Positions 8,153 through 19,200 of a stretch of 64,000 bases of DNA are shown here, in pieces. The stretch is from the NCBI GenBank assembly GCA_910575255.1, contig CAJTEM010000007.1, positions 113,175 through 177,174 of the forward strand. Direction: 5' to 3'. The notes under the pieces are model-generated. The model saw nothing but the letters and a program-made list of their open reading frames with translations, ran no database searches and was not told the DNA's origin. The stretch comes from Lachnospiraceae bacterium (GTDB lineage Bacteria > Bacillota > Clostridia > Lachnospirales > Lachnospiraceae). Position 1 is the stretch's first letter. Every line of letters starts with the position of its first letter. The position numbers and the translations under genes were made by a program.

Positions 8153-9760
8153 TTATTGCGATAATTTTACTACAATCAGATCATCCAACTTAAAAACAGA
8201 ACCTGCTTTCGGCCATATCGGTTTGTTTTTTCCTGCTTCCATAGCCTTTTCATAATCAGAAGCAGAAACCCTTCCTATGGGAATCCCTAAAGTTTGAAAG
8301 TACTCACAAACCCGAGCAGAAACACCTACTTCGCTAGTTGCATCCCACTGGAATACAGAATGCCCAATTACATCTCCGTAAGTAGGATGTCCGGCTAGTT
8401 CTACTCCTTTTGAACCGATAAATACTACTTTACAATCTGCTAAATTCTCTTGTCTTGCAACATAACAGACCGTACTATAAATTCGGTTAGCCATTAAATT
8501 ATCCGACACATAAACTTCATGGGCTGTTTCAAAAAGTTCATTAGTAGCAACCATCTGTTTCCATGCAAGAGAACAAGAAAAAAACACAGTAAACCAATAT
8601 GCTGCCAAACGCAAGTGACTCCATTTTGCTAATAACTTAGGCAGTAAGGCACATATCAAAAACAGATATGCCGCAAATACCAGCGCAAATGTCAGATGGG
8701 CACGAATCGGCTGAGCCATTCCTGTAAGAAGTGTAATCATTATTGGTGTGGTAAATAATACAAAAAGGCCAAACAAGCAACATAACAGATTTTTCCTCCG
8801 CTTCCTCCACCCACACCAAATAACTAACAAGGATGCAATAATAGCTACCCGCACAAAAAAACCAGAAAAAAACAAAGGCAATTCCGCCTGATATACTCTC
8901 CTAAAATCCATAGCTACAAAAAACAGACAATCTCTCAATGCTTGTGTTTTCCAAGCAAACATAGAATCCACATAGGAAGTGTCACCCTGTACGTGCCACA
9001 CAAAAAATAAAGCAAGAAACTGAGTAATTAAAAATCCTGCCAGAAACAGAAGAACATTTAAAATTCCCTCACGCCAACCAATATTCACCTCTCCTGCCTG
9101 ATACGAAATAAGATACGCTAATACCGTAAGTGCAATATAGAAAGCTGGAAAGGCCTGGTAAGTTCCCATGGACCAAACCATAAGTACTAATGCTGGCAAA
9201 TACCAAATTGGTGATTGTCCTTTCCTAATTCCCATTTGGGCACAGTACATACCCATCACACTAAATATCATAGCCAAAGCAATTTCAAAAGCTTGAAGCA
9301 CAAAATAGAACTGTTCTGCCAAACAGGGTGCTGATAAAAATAATGCTGAAAACGGAATCATTCCCCTATGGAAATATTTGTCATTCCCACTCAAACGCCA
9401 AAAGCAGAAGCCTGTCAACAGGATAAACAGCCACAAAGCAATCATCATAAGCAAATTGGCCAAAGTAGGCGTAAGCCGCAAAAATGAAAACACTTTTTTT
9501 ATCAAAACCATCCCAAAACGGTGACTTCCATACATAACAACTAAATATCCCTGAGGATCTATCAGCATATTATCGCTATCTATAAAAATATCCTCATGAA
9601 ACAAGCGAATCCCATATAAAAGAAGTATCCACACTGCCGTAAACCAACGCAGCAATTTGGTGGAATAAACATAGGTTCGGAATTCTTCAATTTCCCTATG
9701 AATCTCTGCTAAAAATAGAAACCATCTTTTTGCAATCTCATTTTTCCACATGTATTCCAT
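8153..9760 (-). CDS. GtrII-like glucosyltransferase domain membrane protein
   Basis: This 535-residue protein has roughly ten hydrophobic segments. Its N-terminal part, with FHEDIFIDSDNM and GSHRFGMVLIKKVF, resembles the Glucos_trans_II family (phage GtrII-type serotype-converting glucosyltransferases). Those enzymes add glucosyl groups to surface polymers from a lipid-linked donor. A soluble C-terminal part (about residues 420-535) follows the last membrane segment. It is the first gene of the module with the acyltransferase. The family match is by overall resemblance; the donor and acceptor are unknown. Confidence 0.7.
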   Translation of the reverse strand: MEYMWKNEIAKRWFLFLAEIHREIEEFRTYVYSTKLLRWFTAVWILLLYGIRLFHEDIFIDSDNMLIDPQGYLVVMYGSHRFGMVLIKKVFSFLRLTPTLANLLMMIALWLFILLTGFCFWRLSGNDKYFHRGMIPFSALFLSAPCLAEQFYFVLQAFEIALAMIFSVMGMYCAQMGIRKGQSPIWYLPALVLMVWSMGTYQAFPAFYIALTVLAYLISYQAGEVNIGWREGILNVLLFLAGFLITQFLALFFVWHVQGDTSYVDSMFAWKTQALRDCLFFVAMDFRRVYQAELPLFFSGFFVRVAIIASLLVIWCGWRKRRKNLLCCLFGLFVLFTTPIMITLLTGMAQPIRAHLTFALVFAAYLFLICALLPKLLAKWSHLRLAAYWFTVFFSCSLAWKQMVATNELFETAHEVYVSDNLMANRIYSTVCYVARQENLADCKVVFIGSKGVELAGHPTYGDVIGHSVFQWDATSEVGVSARVCEYFQTLGIPIGRVSASDYEKAMEAGKNKPIWPKAGSVFKLDDLIVVKLSQ

Positions 9761-10245
9761 ACCTTTTCAATGTAATGAAATATTCAAACATTTACCAAAC
9801 GCCTCAGTCCATATAAAACCGTACCTTTTTCTTTGAAAAGCAATAAGAATTAATATCATGTTCATAATATAAATTATTAAAAGTAAATATAGGAAAATTG
9901 CCCGGATCCAGACAGAATGTATTGAGAAAAACAGATTTCTTTTTCAAAAAAATCTAAATAACACTTGCATCTTGAAACTGTATGGTGTATTATCATAGCG
10001 AAAACAAAAAATCCAAAAATTGTATGTTTTTCACTTGGTATAATTTATATTATAAGAAGTATAATATTTTTTCGTGAAATGACATTCATTTTTTAATATC
10101 AGACAATTAGTATTGTTCTTTATTTTCTATTCTTTTCCCTTTTTAATTAGCAGTTGCTATTTGAAACATTGTGTACCTGTGTATAGATATATAGATGAAG
10201 GACTTTCCGAAAAGTTCGGAAAGCCCAACGCAACATAAATGTTTT
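9761..10245. other. AT-rich intergenic region without a recognisable gene
   Basis: This 485-bp AT-rich stretch upstream of the surface module holds no convincing open frame. A 9-bp inverted repeat (10203-10211 with 10215-10223, loop of three) near the DUF5721 stop could be its terminator on the minus strand, but the following T tract is poor. Confidence 0.5.
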
Positions 10246-10743
10246 TTACTCCTTGATATATGCAATCCCCTTTTCCTTCAAAAACTGCCCCATCCATGCA
10301 TCCCATCCCTGCTCGATCCGCTTATCCATGGTAAATACCTTCAGGGAAATACCGGTCACGCAGCGCAGGATCTGTTCCTCATAACGGATATTCAGATACA
10401 AGCCCCCCACCTGCTCTGCCCCGAACTCCGGCTGCACAGACTGAAGGAAACTCTCTACCCCTTCTGCCGGAAGCTGCAGGGTAATCCGAAAACTCTCCGG
10501 CAAACGTTTTCCCCGAATCAGAGAATAGCAGAAAGGCCGGATCAGCTTCCAGGGCGATAATTCTTTGATGTGGTTCTCCTCTGTCTCCTGCTCGGTAAAA
10601 TATCCGCTCCGTATTCTTCCATCGATGGAAAAGGTATTAAACGTAATGATTGATGCCTCCCGCACAAGCCATCGATCAAATCCCTCCCCCACAAACAAGG
10701 AGGAAGTAAAGCCTTTTAAATCCTCAATTTTAAGCGCTGTCAT
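10246..10743 (-). CDS. DUF5721 family protein
   Basis: The start was set at 10743 (MTALKIEDLKGFTSSLF), where a GGGAGAG sequence precedes the ATG; the longer frame upstream lacks conservation. This gives a 165-residue protein matching from memory the DUF5721 family of Lachnospiraceae, with LVREASIITFNTFSIDGR near residue 28, a central PWKLIRPFCYSLIRGK and a C-terminal KVFTMDK. The function is unknown. Its 3' end is duplicated at 5229-5276, which suggests this gene originally lay next to htpG. Confidence 0.85.
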   Translation of the reverse strand: MTALKIEDLKGFTSSLFVGEGFDRWLVREASIITFNTFSIDGRIRSGYFTEQETEENHIKELSPWKLIRPFCYSLIRGKRLPESFRITLQLPAEGVESFLQSVQPEFGAEQVGGLYLNIRYEEQILRCVTGISLKVFTMDKRIEQGWDAWMGQFLKEKGIAYIKE

Positions 10744-10851
10744 TTCTGACTCTCCTCCCTCATTCGAACCAAATCTCCCACAAATTATGACGCACATCTG
10801 ACAGAAAGCAATTTTCAAACACACTCTGGACAATGCCTCAGGACTCTGCTC

Positions 10852-11883
10852 CTATTGCCCCATATAATCCCTGTACCACTCAAAGAAATCTGCGGTGGTT
10901 GAAGTATTTTCTTCCGAAAATGTAATCCGCTCCCAGATATCTCCTCCCAGATCTACCGAGTGCTCTGCCACAAAAACATCATAAATCTTGTGAAACGCCA
11001 GATTTTTCCTCTGCAGAGCCAGCTTTTGCTTCCGCTCCAGCGTCGCTTCCTCATCGTATTCATCAATGCATTTTACAATGCAGAAAGCATCCCCGTCCCG
11101 GATAATCGGGCCGATCTCTCCGGTCATCAGCGAGAACACGGCATCCTCGTATTCCTGAGAGCGTTCCCCGCGTCCTATGGATTTCTCGATCTCACTGTCT
11201 TCTGATACGGCCCTTGCCACAACGCTGAAATCCACACCCTCTGTCATAACCCTTGTGTGAATCTCCTGTGCCTCATTGGAATCACTGACCCGAAGCTCCT
11301 GCACGGTAATCACCTTTGCCTCGCTGTCACTGATCTCCAGATCGATGTCCTTCGTCAGCTCTTCTACCAGCTTATTGGCACGATAATATTCTGCATAAAG
11401 TCCGTAGACCTCCTCCTGACTGATCCTGGTATAATTTTTATCCGCCTCAGTCAGACTTTCATAGTAATCCTCCGTCAGCTCCTGAATCCGCTCACGTTCC
11501 TGGCTGCTCAGCCCGATCTCCCGCTCATCAGCCATCAGGTTCATCATCTTGACTTCTTCCAGAAAAGAACGCACCTCACCGAGCAGATAACTTTGAAAAG
11601 TAGTCCCCTTATCATCTAACGGAACCTCCCAGATCTGATCTGTATATACTGCACGGTAACGATTCATCTCAGTTGTCGCTATCAGCAGGATCTGGGCATC
11701 CGTATACTCTTCTACTGTCTGCACCTCAGAAGCCATCTGCACGCTTTCTCTGCACCCTCCTGACAGCAAGGCCATCAAAACTATCAACAGAAAAGACAGT
11801 ATTCTTTCCCGCATGCTCCGCTCCCCGGCACTCTTCCCGGTCTTACCGCAGCTATCCTCTCTCCGTTCTCTCTGTTTCTCCAT
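10852..11883 (-). CDS. PrsA/PpiC-like peptidylprolyl isomerase lipoprotein
   Basis: This is a predicted lipoprotein with the signal segment LSFLLIVLMALLSGGC, where the lipobox Cys is LSGGC. A SurA/PrsA-type helical N-terminal region follows, and then a parvulin-like part with ITVQELRVSDSNEAQEIHTR, VARAVSEDSE and VFSLMTGEIGPIIRDGDAFCIVKC (residues split here only for display). Such proteins fold exported proteins outside the membrane. ATG 11883 has AGGAG nine bases upstream; ATG 11814 (MRERILSF) also has GGAG and would give a shorter, more typical signal peptide, so the start is uncertain by 23 codons. The gene follows the HAD gene closely on the same strand. Confidence 0.8.
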   Translation of the reverse strand: MEKQRERREDSCGKTGKSAGERSMRERILSFLLIVLMALLSGGCRESVQMASEVQTVEEYTDAQILLIATTEMNRYRAVYTDQIWEVPLDDKGTTFQSYLLGEVRSFLEEVKMMNLMADEREIGLSSQERERIQELTEDYYESLTEADKNYTRISQEEVYGLYAEYYRANKLVEELTKDIDLEISDSEAKVITVQELRVSDSNEAQEIHTRVMTEGVDFSVVARAVSEDSEIEKSIGRGERSQEYEDAVFSLMTGEIGPIIRDGDAFCIVKCIDEYDEEATLERKQKLALQRKNLAFHKIYDVFVAEHSVDLGGDIWERITFSEENTSTTADFFEWYRDYMGQ

Positions 11884-11906
11884 AAAAACAAGCTCCTGTC
11901 GGTCTG

Positions 11907-12707
11907 TCAATCCGTGCATCCGTCCTCTGTTAACAACTTCAGTACCTTTAACACACCGTCTCTTACATTCACATCTGTCTGAAAACGCGCCGCTGCCTTG
12001 ACCTCTGGTCTGGCATTTCCTACCGCAAAGCTATAATACGCCTGCTGCAGCATCTCGATATCGTTCATCTGATCCCCGAAAGCAATGGTTTCCCTTGGTG
12101 AGATCCCCAGGCTCTCCTGAAGGAGGCGGACTGCCTCCCCTTTGCTGACTCCCGATGCCATGCAGTCCATCCACATATCTCCGGAAATCGCAATCTTCAG
12201 ATCTCCCTGATACTTCTCCCGCAATTCTCTGCTAGCCGCGTCAATCCCCGTTTTCCGATAAGCAGAAACCTTGATATAGGGTTCCTCCACCTGCATCACA
12301 TCTTCCACCCGCTGCACGCAAAACTGATATCCATTGACCAGCCAGTCATAAAACTCTTCACTGCCCTGATCGATATACAAGACATCCGGCCCGCTTACCA
12401 GAGGAATCAGTCCCGCATTCCGGATATCCCGTACCATCTGCCGCACCACCTCGGGTTCTATGGTATTCAGAAAAAGATTCCGGCCATGAATCCCCACATA
12501 GGCCCCATTATCCGACAAATAGAAAATCTTCTCCTTCACCCGGTCAAAAGTTTTTTCTATACTGACCCACTGCCGCCCGCTGGCAGCCGCGAACTGCATT
12601 CCCTGATTCCGCAACCTCAGAATCACCTCCGGCAGCTCCGGATTCAGCATATTGTTCCCATCCTCCAGAAGTGTTCCGTCAATATCTGATACGATTAACT
12701 TTATCAT
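11907..12707 (-). CDS. Cof-type HAD-IIB family hydrolase
   Basis: This 266-residue protein begins with the HAD motif I, LIVSDIDGTLLEDG, with the nucleophile and general acid Asp pair. Motif II is AAASGRQ. A type IIB cap lies in the middle, and near the C-terminus comes the motif IV region ETIAFGDQMNDIEML followed by FAVGNARPEVKAAA. These features define Cof-like sugar-phosphate or nucleotide-phosphate phosphatases. The substrate cannot be predicted. It lies upstream of the PrsA-like lipoprotein gene, with a possible translational overlap. Confidence 0.93.
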   Translation of the reverse strand: MIKLIVSDIDGTLLEDGNNMLNPELPEVILRLRNQGMQFAAASGRQWVSIEKTFDRVKEKIFYLSDNGAYVGIHGRNLFLNTIEPEVVRQMVRDIRNAGLIPLVSGPDVLYIDQGSEEFYDWLVNGYQFCVQRVEDVMQVEEPYIKVSAYRKTGIDAASRELREKYQGDLKIAISGDMWMDCMASGVSKGEAVRLLQESLGISPRETIAFGDQMNDIEMLQQAYYSFAVGNARPEVKAAARFQTDVNVRDGVLKVLKLLTEDGCTD

Positions 12708-12965
12708 AAACCTGTCCTCTCAGCTGATTTATTTCCATACCATTATCATTTGCTGTTTGCATATTTAATATAAACCATGCAACATGAAAATGCAACACAC
12801 AAATCTTTTGCAGTTGACGGTAAAGAAGAATGGGTTACTGTTACGAGCTGTTTAACCTGTGTCTCGCGGGGAAATGGCATTGCCGCATTGGGAAGTCCGG
12901 CTCCAGGGATAAGTTGACCGAATCGGTTCGAAAAGAGGACAAATTGAAAACAGACGGGAATATAC

Positions 12966-12991
12966 AAAAAGCCTGAATCCTCAGGCTTTTT
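12966..12991 (-). terminator. terminator downstream of tRNA-Ser
   Basis: AAAAAGCCTGA pairs with TCAGGCTTTTT around a 4-nt loop. On the minus strand the stem runs into a T tract a few bases after the tRNA 3' end. Confidence 0.8.
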
Positions 12992-12996
12992 GTGCG

Positions 12997-13087
12997 CGGA
13001 GACGGTGGGATTCGAACCCACGTACCGGTTATGAGCCGGTAAACGCATTTCGAGTGCGCCGCGTTACGACCACTTCGCTACATCTCC
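12997..13087 (-). tRNA. tRNA-Ser(CGA)
   Basis: The minus strand reads GGAGATG at the 5' end, pairing with CGTCTCC at the 3' end. There is a D arm, an anticodon stem GCGCA/TGCGT with loop CTCGAAA (anticodon CGA), a long variable arm ACCGGC..GCCGGT-like typical of class II serine tRNA, and the T loop GGTTCGAATCC. CCA is not encoded. A terminator follows directly. Confidence 0.95.
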
Positions 13088-13189
13088 AAAGCTATTAACG
13101 AAGCCATTATACATGATATTCTCTCAAATGTAAATGGCAGGCGGAAATTTTTTTCGGCTTTTTCAGCCTTTTTTCAAAAAGCGAGTTGC

Positions 13190-13245
13190 TTTTCACTGGG
13201 TGGAGTTCCGGGAAGTACACTCCGGAACCTCACCCCCGTGAAAAA
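13190..13245 (-). terminator. large stem-loop downstream of the giant surface protein gene
   Basis: TTTTCAC..GGGTGG.GTTCCGG on one side pairs with CCGGAAC..CACCC..GTGAAAA on the other, making a long imperfect stem right after the stop codon of the 13270-20310 gene. A T tract follows at some distance on the minus strand. Confidence 0.6.
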
Positions 13246-13269
13246 TAACGCTCTCTTCTTTATCGCTCT

Positions 13270-16200
13270 TTATTTCTTTCGAATCCGTTTTCCTCTTCCG
13301 CCCCACAGAAGCATCATCATACCAGCCATGGAGATTCCGCACAGCGTAAGCCATAGCAGTCTCTGCGAATCCTCCCCCGCGTCGGGCAGCCTGTATGCCA
13401 GAGGAATCTGATCCTCCAGAAGGTACACGTATTCTTTAAGCTCCGGATCCCAATATTTAAAATAAGTCGTCGGCACACCATTGACCAGGATGGTAATCGT
13501 GTTCGGGCTGTCCGGATTATTGGGATCCGGTAACTCTGACGGATATTCCGACTGCTGCGGCTGTTCCGGCAGCTCCGGTTCCGTAGCTGCCTGGACAGGA
13601 GGCTCAGGAGCCGGATCCGTAGGCGACGGCGGAGTCGGATCCGTGGAGCCGCCTCCACCTCCGCCATTTCCTCCGCCTCCCGACGGATTCCTGGTAGGTG
13701 ATGTGGGTTCTTCCGGCCTGGTCGGTTCCTCCGGGACATCTGGTTTCTCCGAATTCTTAATATTGAAGTATTCCGTGTAATATAATTCCTGTGCGCTCTC
13801 AATCACCCCCTGCTTCTCATAGTTCCCGTCTTTAGACGTATAACCCGCAATCGGTGTCTCTTTCACGCTGTAATGAGTTCCTAACGGCAGATTCTGGATA
13901 ATGATCTCTTCATCCTGATGCAATCTCACGGTCTCTCCGCTGGCGATCGTTGCCGCGTTCCCGCCCGGATTCCCGGTTGATGATTCCTCGCTGGAATAGC
14001 TAAACATTGCATACCTGCCAGGCAGATCTTTTCCGTCCTTATCTGTCAGCTTCACCGTAAATTCAAACACCTGTGTGTCCGCCGGCAGGATATCATTCCC
14101 AGACGCATCCTGAACCTTTTTACTGATGGAAAGATTCCCCAGATTGGAACTTAAAATATTTACGAATTTAACACTGGCATCCTGCCCTGCCTGAATACTT
14201 CCGCTTCCCTGCTGTTCATGATCATACTGGTAGTCGCCATTTCCCTCACTGTCAGGGATATATCCAAGAGGATAGGTTGTTTTTTCTTCCTCCACCTTAT
14301 ACTTTACCCCTGCCGGAAGATCATGAATCACAATACATTCATTATGGTGAAGCTTTGCTTTGAGTCGATTTCCCTCCTGAACTGCAAAAGAGGTGTCCGG
14401 ATCCGGAATCATCTTCCCTCCCACATGTTTATGCTTCTCATAACTGAATTTGTCTGCATAGGGCTCGCCGGTAAAGGCATTTCCCCTTCCGTCTGTAAAG
14501 GTGAGCGTAAATTCAAACTCATCCGCTGCCCTGAGATCATCATCCGGAAGAGCGGCCCCGTTTTTGAGGACAACCTTGCTGATTGTGAAATCCTGTTTGG
14601 GAATATTGACGAAGGTGACTTTCTTTCCTTCGTCGGCCCAGAGGATGCTTTCGTCCTTGTTAGAACTTTTGTCCTTTTTGTTGCTGATTTCTACGATATA
14701 GTTGTCTTCCCCCTCCTTCAGGACCTCCTGCACCTGATAACCCACCACCGGAAGTCCGCTGATTTTCAGGCTTTGATCGGCATACAGAGAAAATGTACTG
14801 TCGTTTTGAATCGTTATGTTGGGGTCTTCCCCATTGTAAGCAGGGATCTTTACTGCCGGATAGGTGCAGGGATTTTTATTTTGATCCCTCAGATCCTCCC
14901 CGTTTTCATCCTTTAACTGAATTTTGAACTGGAAGCTCCCGTCATAGGAAAGCTTTTTTCCATCCACATCACGGACCCTTTTTTCAATCTCCAGGGTTCC
15001 TGCTTCCGGCGCATCTGCCTCAGTGCTTCCTACCTGAAAAGTACCGTTTGTCATTACCCCTCCGCCATGAGCCGCTGACCGGTTTCCCGTAATATAAATC
15101 TCGGCCGCCGCTTCCGAAGGCGTCTGATCCGGATAAGCTGTCAGGCCCATCATATTACGGCTTTCTGCATATCCGTCTTTCTCGACAGCAATCGCACGCG
15201 CCACCGGATTTACCTCTCCTTTATCGTTATCACTGCTGCTTCCACGCCACCCGGCACTCCCGCCTCCAAGCATATGATCATTTACCTGACTTACATTTGC
15301 ACAGTAAAAATCCTGATAATATCCAATCCCGTTTTCGTCCGCATAATCGATAAACCTTCCCAGGTCTTTTCCGTCGGAATACACATGGGTTCTTGCATCC
15401 ACACGGTCTGCATTATTTTTATCTGCCCTTTTGGATACGGAATGGGTCTCGTATCCGTCCAGCTTGGGACAGTCTTCTCCTCCTTTGGCCGTATTATTGT
15501 AGATAGCCCCGCCGTTTTCGACAAAAAGCCTGTTCGTCCCATGGTTGCAGCCTGCAATCCCCCCGCCAAAGCCCTGAGCCGTATTCCCTGTAATCAGCAC
15601 ATTCTTGATGGACATAAAGCCGGAGCTTGTGTTAAAGATTCCGCCGCCGCCCCAGTTCTCGCTGGTCTCTGTGACATTATTGGTGATATAAATTTTACCG
15701 TTGCCACTGTTTTCCACGGTTGCCCGCCAGTCCGAACGCAGCCCGCCGCCCTCGTTGTATCTGGCATAATTCCCGGCTATTGTACCGCCGGACAGGCTGA
15801 TATTGCCCGTATAGAGATTTATCCCGCTCCCCGCGTTGCTTCTTCCGGAATAGGAATAGATCCCGCCTCCGGAGGCCTGGGAATAGTTGGCTGTGATAAA
15901 GCCGCCGGACATATTTACCGCACCGCAGGCAAAAACCCCGCCTCCGCCGGTCCCGCCGCCGTCCTTTGCATTTTTCACGGTTTCTCTTTCCACCCGGTTA
16001 TTGGTAATATAGCATTCTTCCTGAATGAACAGCTTCGCATCGGCATCGATAAATACGCCGCCGCCCCCATAAACCCGGTCAAGGTAAGCGCTGCCCCGGT
16101 CTGCTTCAATCTTCGGTGTTTCCTGGATTTTTGCCAGGTTTCCGGAAATAACCGCATCCCCGTTGATGGTGGCATTTGCATTTTCCACGCTTAATCCGCC

Positions 16201-19200
16201 GCCCTGGTTTCCTGCCTCATTGGCTGCAATAACGCCTCCGGTTATCCGTACTTCCCCTTTTCCTTCGGCCCGGATACCGCCGCCATTACCGGATGTCCGG
16301 TTCCCGGCAATCACCCCTCCGGTCATCTGGATCCGGCTCTCCGAGGACAGGACGCCGCCTCCGCCGGCTTTGTTCCCATCCGAGTCGTCTCCGCATCCGA
16401 CGATATACCCGCCCTTCATCATAAGAGAGGACTGACTGGCAAGCCTGATGCCATGCCTTCCGTTGGGGTTGGTAATGATGCCTCCTTCCACAGCGACACG
16501 GGCTCCGTTCCCTGAGGAAATAACCGAGTCCGCTCCTCCTCCGTCAATCATTCCAATCGGTTTGTTCTCTGCCCTGTTCCTGGGATTTAAGGTGTATGGA
16601 TACCTGGCTTCTTCCGTATAAATCCCAGCGGGTTCGGATTCCGTAACATAATATACCAGTGAATCATTTTCGTATCTCCCCGTCTTACCGGCATCCTCCG
16701 GATCTCCTGACTCCTCTGACCCCTTTTCCGGTTCCGGATCCTCTCCGGATTCACTGTCCATGACCGTAAGGCTGCTGTCAGAACCATCGACAGAAAACAG
16801 CTGATTTCCTGTTGCCGGATCTGCTGTAATATTATGCCCCTTTAAATCCAGGATAATATTTTTACCGCTATTGATCAAAACAGGATCTGTACTGTCAATC
16901 TTGATATCATCCCCCAGAGGAATCAGAGTCGCATCAAAATGGTTAGTGCTTGCGACCTCAATTCTTGCTTTTAATTCCTTAACTGTTTTAACCTCGGCTG
17001 CCGGTGTTGTATTCCAGATTCCTTCTACATAGCTGGTCCTGTCAATCGTATAACTGTTTGCTGCACTGGCTCCGTTGTACTCACATGGATGGATACTGTT
17101 GCTTTTGACCGCATTTGCCGTATTTGCCGCAATAACGCTCTGGTCCTTGATGGGAATCACCTGCTTGGGATCACTGTCATTATAAATGCCCCCTCCCTCC
17201 CCCTCTGCCTGGTTGCCGGTAATTGCCGCATTGCCTGCCAATGTGATTTTACTGTTTTCAGAATAAATCCCGCCTCCATTCTCACTTGCCTGATTGTTAC
17301 TGATGATAACATTCCCAGTAATTGCGTTTTCTGCATTGACAGTATTCAATAAATAAATACCACTCCCCGATGCTGCCTGGTTGCCGGCGATCACGGTATT
17401 TCTGCCGATTTTCGTTGTTGTCTCCTCACAGTAAACACCTCCACCGTTTCCTGCTTGTTCCTTTGTTGGATCCTCTTGCTGGATCTTTGCTTTATTTGCC
17501 GCGATCACTGCGTTCTCAATCGAGACAGGCCTTTCACCTGAGCTGGCGTAAATGCCGCCGCCATTTCCAAAGCCAGGAGTTCCTGTAAAACCAGCAACCG
17601 TTTTTCCGTCCGCTTCGTTTCCTGCAATGATTCCTCCGGTAACCGTAATTGTATTTGTACTACCATAAGAGCGGATACCTCCCCCTGCCTCTTTTGCCGT
17701 ATTACCCAGAATCGCGGCTGTAGCACTGATATTCAGTTTTGCATTCAAGGTATAAACCCCGCCGCCGTTTGCTGCCGCTTTGTTCGCTGAAATAACGCCG
17801 CCTTTCATATTTGCTGTTGTATCTTTGTTCTGAACCAAAACTGCTCCGCCCTGCATTGCATTATTCTCCGCAATCAGGCCTTTACTGATGGTAACTGTTC
17901 CGCCACTCGCATAGATAGCTCCGCCTCGGAATCCTTTATTGTTGGCAATCACACCGCCATCGATATTCAGAACGCCTGCTTTTATCTGAATTCCCCCACC
18001 ATCATTTTCACTACCATTTTGATCTGTCTTCCCGCTTCCGACAAGATATCCTCCGGTCATGGTAGCTTCCCCGCTCTCTATCAGGACGCCATGATTCCCG
18101 CCGGAGTTCGTCAGCCGGCCTCCCTCGATCCTCAGGGTGCCGCCGTTTACCAGAATCAGCGACTTTATTCCGTTTGCACTCTCGATAGCGCCGGCCTCCC
18201 CTCCGGAAACGTCCACATCATCCAAACCGAAATCAACCACATATTCGGTTGTTGTATTCGTTGTGCTTTTTCCGTCCAGGTTCACCTGGGCCTCTGTGAC
18301 ATAATAGGTCAGCTCTCCTGTTGTTGGATCATAGGTGGCCTCTCCGGGTTCGCTCACCGCACTGCTCTTTGTGATAATGACATCTTGTTCTTCGCTGTTT
18401 GAATCCGTAATTTTCAACTTTCCGCCGGCATTTACCGTAAACAGGGAATCGCCCGCCCCATGATAAGTGAGCGTGTATCCGTCTAACTCTATGATAATAT
18501 TCTTTCCGCTGTCAATCTCAACGGTCTGAGCTATCTCAAAATTGCCGGTTATCTGAATCTCTGTCTCCTGGCCTGCTTCTGCCTGATCAATCGCTTCCAA
18601 AAGCCCTGCCTCATCAGAAACCCTTGTGCCCGGCAGAACCATCTGCCTGATATTCCTGCGGCATTTATAGATATCGGCATAGCATTCCCTGGTATGCTCG
18701 TGTACCTGCCCTTCGGTTTCTGCTGCAGATGTCTCTTCCGTCTCGGTCTCCCCCTCAGAAGAGCTTTCCTGCGTTTCTTCTGCAGAACTCTCTTGCGGAT
18801 TCTTCTCCTCTGTCTCCGGTTCGCCTTGAGTTTCTGCCTCAGAGGATTCTTCCGGAGCTTGCTCTTCCGAAGTCGCATGATCATTTGTCTTATTTTCTGT
18901 GATGCTTCCTTTATTTTCCCCTTCGGATTCCGTCTCGGAATCTTCTCCTTCCGGTTTCCCTTCCTCTGTATCTTCCCGGTTGCTCTCTTCCGTTTTTTCC
19001 TCCTCCGGCAGATTGCTGTCAGAGTCTCCTTCCTCCTCTGAACCGGCCTCTTGCTGCTCATCATCCGACGGCACATCGTCTGACTGTACAGCATCCGACT
19101 GCGTATCGTCTGATTGCGTATCATATGCAGACTCTGGGCCTGCGGCCTGGGCCTCACTCGTCACTGCGGAATTCATCAAATATGGCCTGCCTACTTCCAT

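Noticed and set aside
12746..13048. Minus-strand frame reading through tRNA-Ser
   Set aside because: It contains the tRNA 3' half and its terminator, so it is not a protein gene.
14218..16194. Long plus-strand frames opposite the beta-helix part of the giant protein
   Set aside because: These are antisense shadows; they have no family resemblance and no start signals, while the minus-strand frame is continuous.
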